This document shows positions 53,506 through 61,985 of a stretch of DNA of 64,000 nt, one piece after another. Both the position numbers and the translations under genes were made by a program. Numbering within the stretch: position 1 is the first letter of the stretch; each line of letters begins with the position of its first letter. The notes beneath the pieces were generated by a model. It had not been told where the DNA came from, did not search any database, and was given only the letters and a program-made list of their open reading frames with translations. The stretch covers positions 434,001 through 498,000 of the forward strand of contig NZ_CP043420.1 in the NCBI RefSeq assembly GCF_008247605.1. The letters are read 5' to 3'. The DNA is from Kushneria phosphatilytica. Lineage in GTDB: Bacteria > Pseudomonadota > Gammaproteobacteria > Pseudomonadales > Halomonadaceae.

Positions 53506-53722
53506 GGTTTTGTCCTTGAAAGGAGGCAACAACGCGAGTTTGCCCGTGCAGGATGAAGCGCCAGCTTTCGAATCGCGGTTCAAATACCCTCTTGTCAGAG
53601 ACTTGAGGCAGTACCGCTCGATAGCCGATCAATGGATGTCTCAACCGTAGTGCAGATATGGGCTCGAAGCGAATGGCCACGCGGCCTTGTGTGCTGCCGC
53701 TGCCCCGGGCAGCGGCAGGGAC

Positions 53723-54550
53723 TCAGTTGACCATTTCCGGCTCTTCGCCCAGGCGGCGGCCCTGAGCGAGCCGATCGATCAGTTGCATCTCGTCATCATC
53801 GAGTTCGAAATCGAAGATGGCGGTATTTTCCAGCAGTCGTGCCGGGGTAACCGATTTGGGGAAGACAATGGAGCCGAGCTCGATATGCCAGCGTAAAATG
53901 ATCTGGGCCGGCGTTTTATCATGTCGCACGGCCATGGCTGCAAGGCGCTCGTCATCAAGCAGTTCGCCGCCTTGCGCCAGCGGGCTCCAGGCTTCGGTGG
54001 CGATGCCTCGACGCTGATGAAATTCACGCAGCAGGGACTGCGGCAGTAGTGGGTGCAGCTCGATCTGATTGACCACCGGCATGACGCCGGTTTCCTGTTC
54101 CAGGCGTTCGATATCCATCTCCCGAAAGTTGGAGACGCCAATCGAGCGGATCCGCCCCTCCTGCTGCAGCCGGATGAACGCCTGCCATGTCTCGACAAAC
54201 CGGTTGCGCTCGGGGCATGGCCAGTGGATCAGATAAAGATCGAGATATTCCAGACCCAGTCGGGTCATGCTCTTGTCGAAGGCAGTGAGTGTTTCGTCGT
54301 AACCCTGCTGATCGTTCCAGAGTTTGGTGGTAATGAACAGTGCCTCGCGAGGTAGATCAGTCTCTGCAATGGCGCGTCCGACACCAGCCTCGTTGCCATA
54401 AATGGCGGCCGTATCGATATGACGATAACCGAACTCGAAGGCAGTACGAACGGTTTCAGTCGCTTGATCGGAGGGGATTTTCCAGGTGCCGAGTCCGAGC
54501 TGCGGGATCAGGTAGCCGTCACGGAGAGGGATATCGGGAATTACGGACAT
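53723..54550 (-). CDS. Aldo/keto reductase (DkgA/DkgB type)
   Basis: 275-residue TIM-barrel oxidoreductase with NADPH. The tetrad is visible as Asp in HIDTAAIYGNEAG, its Tyr, Lys in FITTKLWN and His in LYLIHWPCP; the cofactor-binding VFPKSVTPARLLEN end of the barrel is also clear. Likely reduces 2,5-diketo-gluconate, methylglyoxal or other aldehydes; the exact substrate is not determinable. Confidence 0.93.
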   Translation of the reverse strand: MSVIPDIPLRDGYLIPQLGLGTWKIPSDQATETVRTAFEFGYRHIDTAAIYGNEAGVGRAIAETDLPREALFITTKLWNDQQGYDETLTAFDKSMTRLGLEYLDLYLIHWPCPERNRFVETWQAFIRLQQEGRIRSIGVSNFREMDIERLEQETGVMPVVNQIELHPLLPQSLLREFHQRRGIATEAWSPLAQGGELLDDERLAAMAVRHDKTPAQIILRWHIELGSIVFPKSVTPARLLENTAIFDFELDDDEMQLIDRLAQGRRLGEEPEMVN

Positions 54551-54711
54551 GCCGGACTCCTTGCTTCGAGCGGGGCCACGATATAGCCCCTTGTCACCTT
54601 TCAGTGTCGATGCTGGCCAGGCTTGACGCCAACACGACCTTGGGGGCAGGAGAGACGGCGCGATGCCGGCGCCGAAGCAACGCAGTCGTTATGTGCCCCG
54701 AAAGGTGCGTT

Positions 54712-55440
54712 ATGCTGATGCCGGAATACATCAGGGCACGCAAGGGCATGGCAACGCAGAAGGAACGTCACTACACCAGCAGAATCGGTTGGCTGCGGGC
54801 GGCCGTATTGGGGGCCAATGACGGTATTGTATCCACAGCCAGCCTGATCGTCGGTGTGGCGGCTTCCAGCGCAACACATGGCAGCATCGTGTTGACAGGC
54901 CTGGCCGGATGCGTGGCCGGGGCAATGTCAATGGCTGCCGGGGAATACGTTTCCGTCAGCTCTCAGGCGGATACCGAGAGAGCCGATCTGGTGCGCGAGC
55001 AGGGAGAGCTGGACCGGGATTATGATGACGAGCGCCGCGAGCTGGCCGAAATCTATAGACAACGAGGGTTGGAGCCGGACCTGGCCCTCACGGTAGCGGA
55101 TCAGTTGATGGCGCATGATGCGCTGGCAGCTCATGCACGCGATGAACTGGGGTTGAGTACGGTCCATCGAGCGCGACCGATTCAGGCCGCGCTGGCATCT
55201 GCATTGACCTTCCTGGCGGGTGCCCTGTTGCCTGTGTTGTTAACGGTATTCAGCCCGTGGGAATGGGTGATTCCTGTGGTAGGCAGTGGCGCACTGCTGG
55301 CACTGGCTCTGTTGGGGGGAGTTTCGGCCCGTGTTGGCGGCGCCAGCATGCTGATGGGGGCGGCGAGAGTGGTGTTCTGGGGTGTATTGGCCATGCTGTT
55401 TACTGCTGCTGTAGGCAAGCTGTTCGGCGGGGGCGGTTAA
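54712..55440 (+). CDS. VIT1/CCC1 family membrane protein
   Basis: 242-residue protein of the VIT family, five spans. The motif RAAVLGANDGIVSTASLIVGV near residues 25-45 and AGAMSMAAGEYVSVSSQAD are family hallmarks; the acidic metal-binding domain (ELDRDYDDERRELAEIYRQ) lies between TM2 and TM3. Eukaryotic and bacterial members move Fe2+ or Mn2+. ATG 54712 has AAAGG at six bases; ATG 54718 and 54748 are alternatives. Confidence 0.88.
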   Translation: MLMPEYIRARKGMATQKERHYTSRIGWLRAAVLGANDGIVSTASLIVGVAASSATHGSIVLTGLAGCVAGAMSMAAGEYVSVSSQADTERADLVREQGELDRDYDDERRELAEIYRQRGLEPDLALTVADQLMAHDALAAHARDELGLSTVHRARPIQAALASALTFLAGALLPVLLTVFSPWEWVIPVVGSGALLALALLGGVSARVGGASMLMGAARVVFWGVLAMLFTAAVGKLFGGGG

Positions 55441-55751
55441 GCGTGTCGCCGTCGCAGGGGGCAAACGAAACATGACGCCACGATCAGATCCATAGCGTCA
55501 GGAATGATCCCTGACGGCCCTGTCAGGTCTCACTCCTGCACTTGCCAGCTGTTCTCTGAAGCTGCCTTCGTCCCTGAAATGCGCCGACGGACTCCATGTC
55601 AGCTCCAGACATTCAGAGGACTCTGGCTGGCGGCCCCTTTATAAGATGGGACGCAGCCCAATACCAGTAACCTTACGTTACCGTAAGCTTGGGTTATGTC
55701 ATGCCATTGCCGTATGGCCTGAGGGTCATCGGAAGGACGGTGCTGTTTTGG
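55441..55751. other. Intergenic region, inverted repeat
   Basis: Holds CTTACG-TTAC-CGTAAG at 55672-55687, a perfect 6-bp inverted repeat that may be an operator. No gene on either strand is supported. Confidence 0.4.
55672..55687. promoter_or_regulatory. Inverted repeat CTTACG/CGTAAG
   Basis: CTTACG and its complement flank TTAC. Its position downstream of convergent genes makes an operator role uncertain. Confidence 0.3.
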
Positions 55752-56024
55752 TCAGGGCACGCGGGGAGGGTCAATGAATCCGTTATGATCGACCTCCGGC
55801 GCTTTTGGCAAGGTGCTGACCGTACCGATACGATACTCCCGCCATGCCGTCATCGCCGCTTCCAGCAACTCGGGGGCGTAGGCATGTTCCGTGAGGTATG
55901 TTTCCAGTTGAGCCGAGTCGTTCAGTTCCCGGGGAAAGTCGGCATCACCGGCAATTTCTTCCCCCAGATCCCCTATGTCATCCCCACGTCCTGCCTGAGA
56001 TGTGATGAAGTTATAAAAGTTCAT
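55752..56024 (-). CDS. YozE-like (SAM-fold) protein
   Basis: 90 residues. MNFYNFITSQAGRGDDIGDL then FPRELNDSAQLETYLTEHA and AMTAWREYRI match the pattern of the YozE_SAM_like family (UPF0346) known from Bacillus (MSFYQFL...FPKHSKDYHEISSYLE...AWELY). The function of the family is unclear. ATG 56024 has GGAG close upstream (4 bases). The C-terminal 20 residues beyond the domain are variable. Confidence 0.6.
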   Translation of the reverse strand: MNFYNFITSQAGRGDDIGDLGEEIAGDADFPRELNDSAQLETYLTEHAYAPELLEAAMTAWREYRIGTVSTLPKAPEVDHNGFIDPPRVP

Positions 56025-56039
56025 GAGACTCCGATGCAC

Positions 56040-56888
56040 GGCAATTGCAGGTTTATATCAAAACAGTATTTTCAGAGGTGGTCCGAGTAATAACCAGCAG
56101 AGCGTTCTTTCTTGCGGTTTTATGTTTTAAACCAAATCGAGCCCATTGGCTACTGCAATAGCTTATATCAGATAATCCTGTAGAGCCGGGTCAGCGACGT
56201 CGGCGCTTTTGCCATAATTGCCGAGCCGTACGTTTGACCTTGCGCTGGTTTTCCGGCTTTTTCAGCCATCTTACTATCATGGCGCCAATAGCGCGTTTCA
56301 TGGGAGCGCTCCTGATGGTGACCGATGCTGTCAGTCTGGCAGAAAATATCGTAAAAGACGTAACGCTGATTGATTGAACCTGTTAGCGATGTCTTCGCTG
56401 CAGATGAAAGATAACTTTCGATATGAAGCAGCCTGGACTTTTTTATTAATAATACTGAGTCTATAAGGGATAGATCTTCAGTGTTTGGAAGGAGCTGGTC
56501 CAGGAGTCAATATGTAACAATCCCGGGTATGCAGGAAGAGCGTTTAATGCTCTGGCATATACAAAGAGTTGATTGCTTTTAACCCTTTAATACGATCGCT
56601 GAAAATATGGGCCAGTATGTGACTTTAAAAGTCTATCAATATATGAGATGAGTGCCATCGATAAAAATAACCTGAGTTATGACAGTCTGGCAGCTCTTCT
56701 GTAGTGCTTGTCACGCCGGATAAAAACCGGTTCGGGGTGCAAGGCACTGATGGCGCTTTTGTGATGGGACAGTCAATAGCGAATAACAGTGCCGGATGAC
56801 AAGCGGGCATTACGGAAGATGACAGGTTATGGTCATCGTGGCGCCGAAGGCCGACAATGACATCGTCATGTATTCAGGGAGAGGAGCA
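56040..56888. other. A/T-rich region with a small basic gene
   Basis: Long low-G+C stretch (especially 56330-56680) between YozE-like and CsbD-like genes. It carries one small gene at 56191-56301. The rest shows no frame with a ribosome site; it may hold regulatory RNA or promoter sites, which I cannot demonstrate. Confidence 0.4.
56191..56301 (-). CDS. Small basic protein, 36 residues
   Basis: Frame MKRAIGAMIVRWLKKPENQ... ending KRRRR, with AGGAG seven bases before ATG 56301. It has a short hydrophobic start and a Lys/Arg-rich remainder (roughly 14 basic residues of 36), an amphipathic look. Too short for most gene finders. Function unknown; nucleic-acid or membrane binding would fit the charge. 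Confidence 0.5.
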   Translation of the reverse strand: MKRAIGAMIVRWLKKPENQRKVKRTARQLWQKRRRR

Positions 56889-57086
56889 ATGACCATTAAC
56901 CTGCAGCGTGCGATCTTTGCCAGGGTCGCTGGCCGCCTCAAGGAGGAGGTAGGCGTAGTGCTGTTCAACGAAAGAATTTACGCCAATGGCAAGCGGGAGC
57001 AACTGATTGCGCGGCTGAGACGAGAGAAGCAGCTGAGTCGTGAAGAGGCGCAGCGCGAGGTCGATCACTTCCTCAATAACTCATGA
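56889..57086 (+). CDS. CsbD-like general stress protein
   Basis: 65-residue protein resembling the CsbD/YjbJ family: RVAGRLKEEVGVV corresponds to the FKGKVKEQWG segment of YjbJ and NGKREQLIARLRREKQLSREE to its EGKRDQLVGKIQERYG segment. ATG 56889 is preceded by GGAGAGGAGC. The family is induced by stress in E. coli and Bacillus, but its biochemical role is unknown. It overlaps the convergent Crp/Fnr gene by 22 bases at the 3' end. Confidence 0.65.
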   Translation: MTINLQRAIFARVAGRLKEEVGVVLFNERIYANGKREQLIARLRREKQLSREEAQREVDHFLNNS

Positions 57087-57832
57087 TCCGCCTCCTGGCG
57101 GGGCATCTCCATGATGGCTCGCTGACCAAGGTAGGCTTCCCGAAAACCGGCCAGTTCGACCAGGCCGGTCAGGTTGCGGATGTGTACACGATGCCGGTCC
57201 CGGTCCACCAACTGATCACTGCGCAGCTGTGAGAAGATCCGACTGACGTGGACCGCCGAGAGACCCATGATGTCAGCCAGCATCTGCTGGGTCAGTGGCA
57301 ACCGGAAACGGCCGCGCATGTCGTCGTTGGTCCGCTCCAGCCGGGTATGCATTTCACACAGGAAATGCGCGATTCTGCCCGGGCCGTCGCGGCGCCCCAG
57401 GTTGATCATCCGTTCGACCAGCATTGATTGCTGGGTCGAGGCGACGGCGAAGAAGACTCGGGTGAGCTTGTCGGACTGTCGGAATATCTCGTTGAGATTC
57501 CTGTGTGGCAGCCGGCAGAGCGTGCATTCGTTGATGATCTCGACACTGGCCTGATGGCGGTCGGTCGCATATTCGCGCAACCCGATCACATCTCCCGGCA
57601 GATAGATATCCAGAATCAGTCGCTGGCCGTTTGCCAGGCGCGTATAGCTATAGGCCCAGCCCTGACTGACCACCGCCAGCTCGGTAGCGTCATGACCCTC
57701 CAGCCAGAGCGTATCACCGGCATAGAGGTGTTCCGGAGAGCGCTCCAGCTCATGCAGCAACTCGACTTCCTGATCATCAAGTGCGGCGTAGTGTTTGAAA
57801 TGACGCACCATGCAGCTGGGCTTTTGAGACAT
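57065..57832 (-). CDS. Crp/Fnr family transcriptional regulator
   Basis: 255 residues: a cyclic-nucleotide-binding-like beta-roll (residues about 20-140) and a Crp-type HTH near 175-215 (LTQQMLADIMGLSAVHVSRIFSQLRS). It lacks the four N-terminal cysteines of an Fnr Fe-S cluster, and the cAMP motif is not evident, so the effector is unknown. Convergent with the CsbD-like gene. Confidence 0.9.
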   Translation of the reverse strand: MSQKPSCMVRHFKHYAALDDQEVELLHELERSPEHLYAGDTLWLEGHDATELAVVSQGWAYSYTRLANGQRLILDIYLPGDVIGLREYATDRHQASVEIINECTLCRLPHRNLNEIFRQSDKLTRVFFAVASTQQSMLVERMINLGRRDGPGRIAHFLCEMHTRLERTNDDMRGRFRLPLTQQMLADIMGLSAVHVSRIFSQLRSDQLVDRDRHRVHIRNLTGLVELAGFREAYLGQRAIMEMPRQEADHELLRK

Positions 57833-58126
57833 GGCTCCTCTCCTGGCCTGACGCGGGATGGCTTATATTGTCGTGTTACCGGAAGTATCGCAAGTCATTG
57901 AACTGTGCGTTTTATTTGTCTTTTCGTGGTATTCGGAGGCGGCGCATCACGGGTAATCCCGGCCACGTGGCGCGGGCAGTCACTCGTTCAGTGGCGAAAT
58001 ATGAATGGTTCGTTTGTACCGACAAAAGAGAGTGTCGCGTCGAGGGAAAAAACGCTTTCCCGAACCCTGGTGAACGAAACGACCGCTGCCGGGGCAGCGG
58101 TCGAAGCATCAGCGAGAGAACCGGTG
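57833..58126. other. Spacer with Usp terminator
   Basis: Between the Crp/Fnr and Usp genes (about 290 bases). Aside from the hairpin at 58080-58103 nothing is recognised. Confidence 0.4.
58080..58103 (-). terminator. Likely terminator of the Usp gene
   Basis: CGACCGCTGCC pairs exactly with GGCAGCGGTCG around GG, 24 bases beyond the Usp stop on the minus strand. TTTCGTTC follows, so termination is probable although the T run is interrupted. Confidence 0.65.
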
Positions 58127-58576
58127 TCAGCGGGCGTGTATGGTAATGACATTACAAGGGGCCAGATGGCTGATCTTGTGCGATACGCTGCCGGTGACCA
58201 GCCCTCGCAGATCGCTGAGCCCTCGGCTGCCCATGACGATGACATCAGCCCCCAGGCGCTCGGCTTCGGCGAGAATGACCTGCACCGGCCCGCCCTGGCG
58301 AACGATGAAATCCACCTTGTCGTCCTCTCCTGCCTGATCACATCCCCGCCAGGCGTCTTCGAGGATTTCGCGTCCCTGAGCTTCGGCCTTTTCGGGCGTA
58401 TAGTCCAACGGGGAGGCGCCGGTCTGATAGCCCAGCCAGTCTCCGGCTGGCGGGATTTCCGGCACATGCAGCAGGTGCAGGCTGCCGCCTGCGGTCTGTC
58501 GCAGCTGGCAGGCGAGTGAGAGGGCTTCCCGAGCGTCCCGGGAGCCATCAATGGGGACCAGTAGTGTCTTGTACAT
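58127..58576 (-). CDS. Universal stress protein (UspA family)
   Basis: 149-residue UspA-fold protein: MYKTLLVPIDGSRDAREAL at the start and the ATP-binding motif VMGSRGLSDLRGLVTGSVS (G-2X-G-9X-GS) near the end. ATG 58576 has GAGGT at six bases; the longer upstream frame is not credible. Part of a stress-related neighbourhood with the CsbD-like protein. Confidence 0.93.
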   Translation of the reverse strand: MYKTLLVPIDGSRDAREALSLACQLRQTAGGSLHLLHVPEIPPAGDWLGYQTGASPLDYTPEKAEAQGREILEDAWRGCDQAGEDDKVDFIVRQGGPVQVILAEAERLGADVIVMGSRGLSDLRGLVTGSVSHKISHLAPCNVITIHAR

Positions 58577-58745
58577 GGTACACCTCGTCATCGGGCTGGA
58601 AGCCGAATTGGCGTTCGGCATGGAACCATGTCGCACTGCTGACGACATGAGCAATTGACGATACCGATATCACACCTTGGTTTCCGGCTGTTTGCAAGTC
58701 GGTGCGACACCCTGCCACCAGTCATTACTCATCACTTCGAGCAGC

Positions 58746-59315
58746 TCAATAGAGCACGTTGCGCATGAAGCGCAGCAGTTGCGGGGTATCGTTGCTATAG
58801 CCATGTGGCTGGTCGCTGGGAAAGACATGAAAATCGCCGGCTTCAATGGTCAGGGTTTCTCCGGGCAGATGCAGTGTGAGGATGCCTTCGATCACCAGCA
58901 GCATTTCGTGCCAGCCGGGACTATCCGCCGACGTCTCGTAACGCTCACCCGAGGCAAGCGACCAGCGCCAGAGCTCTACGGCGTGTCGGGCAGGTTTGCT
59001 GGCCAGCAGGGTCGCGTGACTCTGTGGTGAATGCCCCGCCCAGGCGATCTCATTGATGCGTGCCGAATCCGGATTGTCGGGGGGCTGAACCAGCACGTGA
59101 AACAGCACGCCCAGTGCTTCGGCAATACGATCAAGGGTGTTGAGACTGACGTTGACATCGCCTTTTTCGATATTGACCAGCATGCGACGACTGACGCCGG
59201 CCCGTTCTGCCAGAGCTTGCTGGCTGAGGCCGGTCGCCTGACGCCGCTCTCGCACATTGTCGGCGACGTGTACGAGCACGTCGGGGCGTTCATTGTTGTG
59301 CACTATATTGCTCAT
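58746..59315 (-). CDS. XRE-cupin transcriptional regulator
   Basis: 189 residues. HTH_XRE at about residues 18-72 (NVRERRQATGLSQQALAERA then VSRRMLVNIEKG) and a C-terminal cupin at about 110-185 (HEMLLVIEGILTLHLPGETLTIEAGDF-type fold). The head-to-head rhtA-like exporter gene starts 89 bases away, so it probably regulates that gene, with a small molecule bound in the cupin pocket. Confidence 0.9.
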   Translation of the reverse strand: MSNIVHNNERPDVLVHVADNVRERRQATGLSQQALAERAGVSRRMLVNIEKGDVNVSLNTLDRIAEALGVLFHVLVQPPDNPDSARINEIAWAGHSPQSHATLLASKPARHAVELWRWSLASGERYETSADSPGWHEMLLVIEGILTLHLPGETLTIEAGDFHVFPSDQPHGYSNDTPQLLRFMRNVLY

Positions 59316-59404
59316 CTGCAATTTCTCACCCATCATGGATGCCCGCGCAATGCGGTTTCCTGCATTCTGCCTGCCTGTTGGCAGGACCGCACAGGAGGTG
59401 GTAC

Positions 59405-60313
59405 GTGTTATCCGTGGTTTCCGTGAAATCTCATCCGGTCATGCACCGGCTGGCGCCGGTCGCCCTGCTGGTGATCGCGATGTGCTCCATCCAGAGTGGC
59501 GCGGCCATTGCCCGATCACTGTTCGATGTCATTGGCGCGCCGGGCACCACCTCGATTCGCCTGATTCTGGCCGCGACACTGCTGCTGATTTTCCTGCGTC
59601 CCTGGCGCCGTCCGGTGACGCGTCAGGCCTGGAAGGCGATCGCCATTTATGGTGTGGCGCTGGGCATCATGAATTTTCTGTTTTATCAGGCCCTGCAGAC
59701 CGTACCACTGGGCATCGCCGTGGCGCTGGAATTTACCGGTCCGCTGATGGTGGCCATGTTCGCTTCGCGGCGCGTGCTTGACCTGCTCTGGGTCGCGCTT
59801 GCCGTGGCAGGGCTGGCCGTACTGCTCTTGCCGGGGGGTGCCACGACCGAGGCGATCGATCCCTATGGAGCACTCTGTGCCCTGGGGGCCGGCTGTTGCT
59901 GGGCGATCTATATCCTGTTCGGTCAGAAGGCCGGTAGTGGCAATGGCACCCAGAGTGCTGCACTGGGAATAACCATTGCTGCCGTGGCCGTCGCGCCGAT
60001 CGGAATGGTCGATGCCGGTACGGCCATCTTTGCACCGGAGGTGTTGCCAATGGCGCTGGCAGTGGCAATCCTCTCGACTGCGCTACCCTATACGCTGGAG
60101 ATGATGGCGCTGCCCAGGTTGCCGACTCAGACCTTTGGCACGCTGATGAGCCTGGAGCCGGCTGTCGGGGCGCTCTCCGGGCTGCTGTTTCTGGGCCAGC
60201 AGCTACATGGGCTGCAATGGCTGGCCATTGGCGCCATTATCATCGCTTCCATCGGTACGACACTGACCGGTCGTCGTCGCGTTGAGCCTGCCGAGTCGCC
60301 CGTCCACGACTGA
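59405..60313 (+). CDS. rhtA: Threonine/homoserine exporter RhtA-like
   Basis: 302-residue EamA/DMT exporter with 10 spans. VPLGIAVALEFTGPLMVAMF, GAGCCWAIYILFGQKAG and PYTLEMMALPRLPTQTFGTL correspond closely to E. coli RhtA. The GTG start at 59405 has AGGAGG at six bases, so it is preferred over the longer upstream frame. Exports threonine/homoserine or similar toxic amino-acid metabolites. Confidence 0.93.
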   Translation: MLSVVSVKSHPVMHRLAPVALLVIAMCSIQSGAAIARSLFDVIGAPGTTSIRLILAATLLLIFLRPWRRPVTRQAWKAIAIYGVALGIMNFLFYQALQTVPLGIAVALEFTGPLMVAMFASRRVLDLLWVALAVAGLAVLLLPGGATTEAIDPYGALCALGAGCCWAIYILFGQKAGSGNGTQSAALGITIAAVAVAPIGMVDAGTAIFAPEVLPMALAVAILSTALPYTLEMMALPRLPTQTFGTLMSLEPAVGALSGLLFLGQQLHGLQWLAIGAIIIASIGTTLTGRRRVEPAESPVHD

Positions 60314-60485
60314 GCTCTGTGCAATATCGCCAGCCTGCTACGCTTGCCTGAAGATAGTGCAGGACCCCGGCGTTATCTGCCGAACCTGCCGGGCTCGTGT
60401 CGGCTGCTCATCAGGTGATTCGGCAGGGCTTTGCTTCCGGGAGGCCCGGCACGATCCTTACGCTACCCTTCGAGTATGACGATTA

Positions 60486-61187
60486 ATGACGACTTCTTCC
60501 GAAGATGACGCTAACAGCGAGCAGAGCCTGTGGCAGCAGTCGCTGGCCGAGTTTCGCCGGGATACGGCCACGCAGGCCACGCCAGGCTGTGGGGCAACAG
60601 CAACGGTGTCGGCGGCGTTCGGGCTGGCGCTGGTGCTCAAGGGGTTGCGCATTACCCAGCAGCATGCCACCGATGAACGCCGGCAGGCCTTGATTGAGTG
60701 GGGAGAGCAGGTCAACGAGCGACTTGCGCCCTGTGCGGATGAAGATGTCGCCGCCTTCGAGCAGTTCATGGCAGCGATCCGAAAGCCACAGGAGAGCGAA
60801 TCGGAGCGTGAAACGCGCCGGCAGGCGATCGATGAGGCGGCCGGGCAGGCCACCGATATTCCACTGCGAGCTGCCGAGGATTGTCTGGAGGCGCTGGCAC
60901 TGGTGGAAGAGGCGCTCCCCCTGAGCGATGACATGCTCAAAAGCGATGTGCGTGCCGGTGCTCTGCTGCTGCATGGCGCCCTGAGCGCACTACTGCTCAA
61001 TATCGATGCCGATCTCTCCGGACTGCGTAATCCGCAACAGCGTGCCCGTACCGCCCGTCATCGCCGTGATCTGCAGCGCGAGGGCGATACGATGATCACG
61101 CGTCTCGGCCTGCCCGGAGGTTCGACTTTCGACAGCTCTACCAGAGGGTATAGCCGCCGTCGACCACCATTACCGAGCCGGTCATGA
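60486..61187 (+). CDS. Cyclodeaminase/cyclohydrolase-like protein
   Basis: 233-residue helical protein of the FTCD_C (formimidoyltetrahydrofolate cyclodeaminase-like) family. The phosphate/folate-site glycine motif appears as TPGCGATATVSAAFGLALVL near residues 32-50; relatives have PGGG, so Cys replaces one Gly. No formiminotransferase domain is fused. The last 13 residues are read opposite the end of the SDR gene (50-base overlap) and may be an extension. Weak ribosome site. The substrate is not determinable. Confidence 0.75.
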   Translation: MTTSSEDDANSEQSLWQQSLAEFRRDTATQATPGCGATATVSAAFGLALVLKGLRITQQHATDERRQALIEWGEQVNERLAPCADEDVAAFEQFMAAIRKPQESESERETRRQAIDEAAGQATDIPLRAAEDCLEALALVEEALPLSDDMLKSDVRAGALLLHGALSALLLNIDADLSGLRNPQQRARTARHRRDLQREGDTMITRLGLPGGSTFDSSTRGYSRRRPPLPSRS

Positions 61188-61905
61188 AGCTCGAGGCGTC
61201 GCTGGCCAGATAGATCAGGCTGGGCCCGAGTTCCTCTGGTGTGGCGGCGCGCTGCATGGGGGCGTCATCGATCCACCGCGGTTTGAACTCCGGCTTGTCC
61301 ACTTCGGCCATGGCAGTGCGTACATAGCCCGGCGCAAGTGCGTTAACCCGGATACCGTAGGGCGCCCACTCGGCGGCCAGTGATTTCGTCAGCTGATGAA
61401 CGGCGGCCTTGGAGGCGTTATAGGCCGGCTGCATTTGTGGACGATTGACAATCATCGCCGAGATCGAGCCGATGTTGACGATCACCCCATGGCCGCGTGC
61501 CTTCATGCGCCGGCCGGCGGCATGCGCGCAGTACCACAGGCCGTGAACATTGACGTCGAACACCTCGCGCCAGCGCTCCGGCGTTACCTCGAGCGCCGGG
61601 GCATGGTGGCAGATACCGGCGTTGTTGATGAGGATGTCGACCGAGCCGAGCGCGTCCTCGACCTCGTCGAAGATGCCGTCGGCCGCCTGAGGCTGGGTGA
61701 TGTCGGCTTCCACCGCCATGGCGCGGTGGCCGGCGTTGCGCAGTGTATCGACCACGGCCAGGCTGCGCTCGTGACCGCGTGCGGCGATGGCGACCGAGGC
61801 GCCGGCCTCGGCGAGGGCGTGGGCGAAGGCCTCGCCCAGCCCACCGTTGCCGCCAGTAACCACCGCGACCTTGCCGCTCAGATCGAAACGCGACATGACG
61901 GACAT
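61138..61905 (-). CDS. SDR family polyol dehydrogenase
   Basis: 255-residue classical short-chain dehydrogenase. NAD(P)-binding VVTGGNGGLGEAFA near residues 15-28, NNAG block ILINNAGICH, active-site Ser in VIVNIGSISAM and YNASK (Tyr-x-x-x-Lys), then APGYVRTAMAEVDKP. It is the last of the polyol genes on this strand in the window, 80 bases after the second permease. A sorbitol, mannitol or arabitol dehydrogenase is most likely. ATG 61905 has AAGGAGG upstream. Confidence 0.9.
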   Translation of the reverse strand: MSVMSRFDLSGKVAVVTGGNGGLGEAFAHALAEAGASVAIAARGHERSLAVVDTLRNAGHRAMAVEADITQPQAADGIFDEVEDALGSVDILINNAGICHHAPALEVTPERWREVFDVNVHGLWYCAHAAGRRMKARGHGVIVNIGSISAMIVNRPQMQPAYNASKAAVHQLTKSLAAEWAPYGIRVNALAPGYVRTAMAEVDKPEFKPRWIDDAPMQRAATPEELGPSLIYLASDASSFMTGSVMVVDGGYTLW

Positions 61906-61985
61906 TTTTTCCTCCTTACCATGACAGGATTTGATGAAAGAGCATTTTCATGTCGTCACGAATCCGGCCGCTCGTGAACGGTTGC

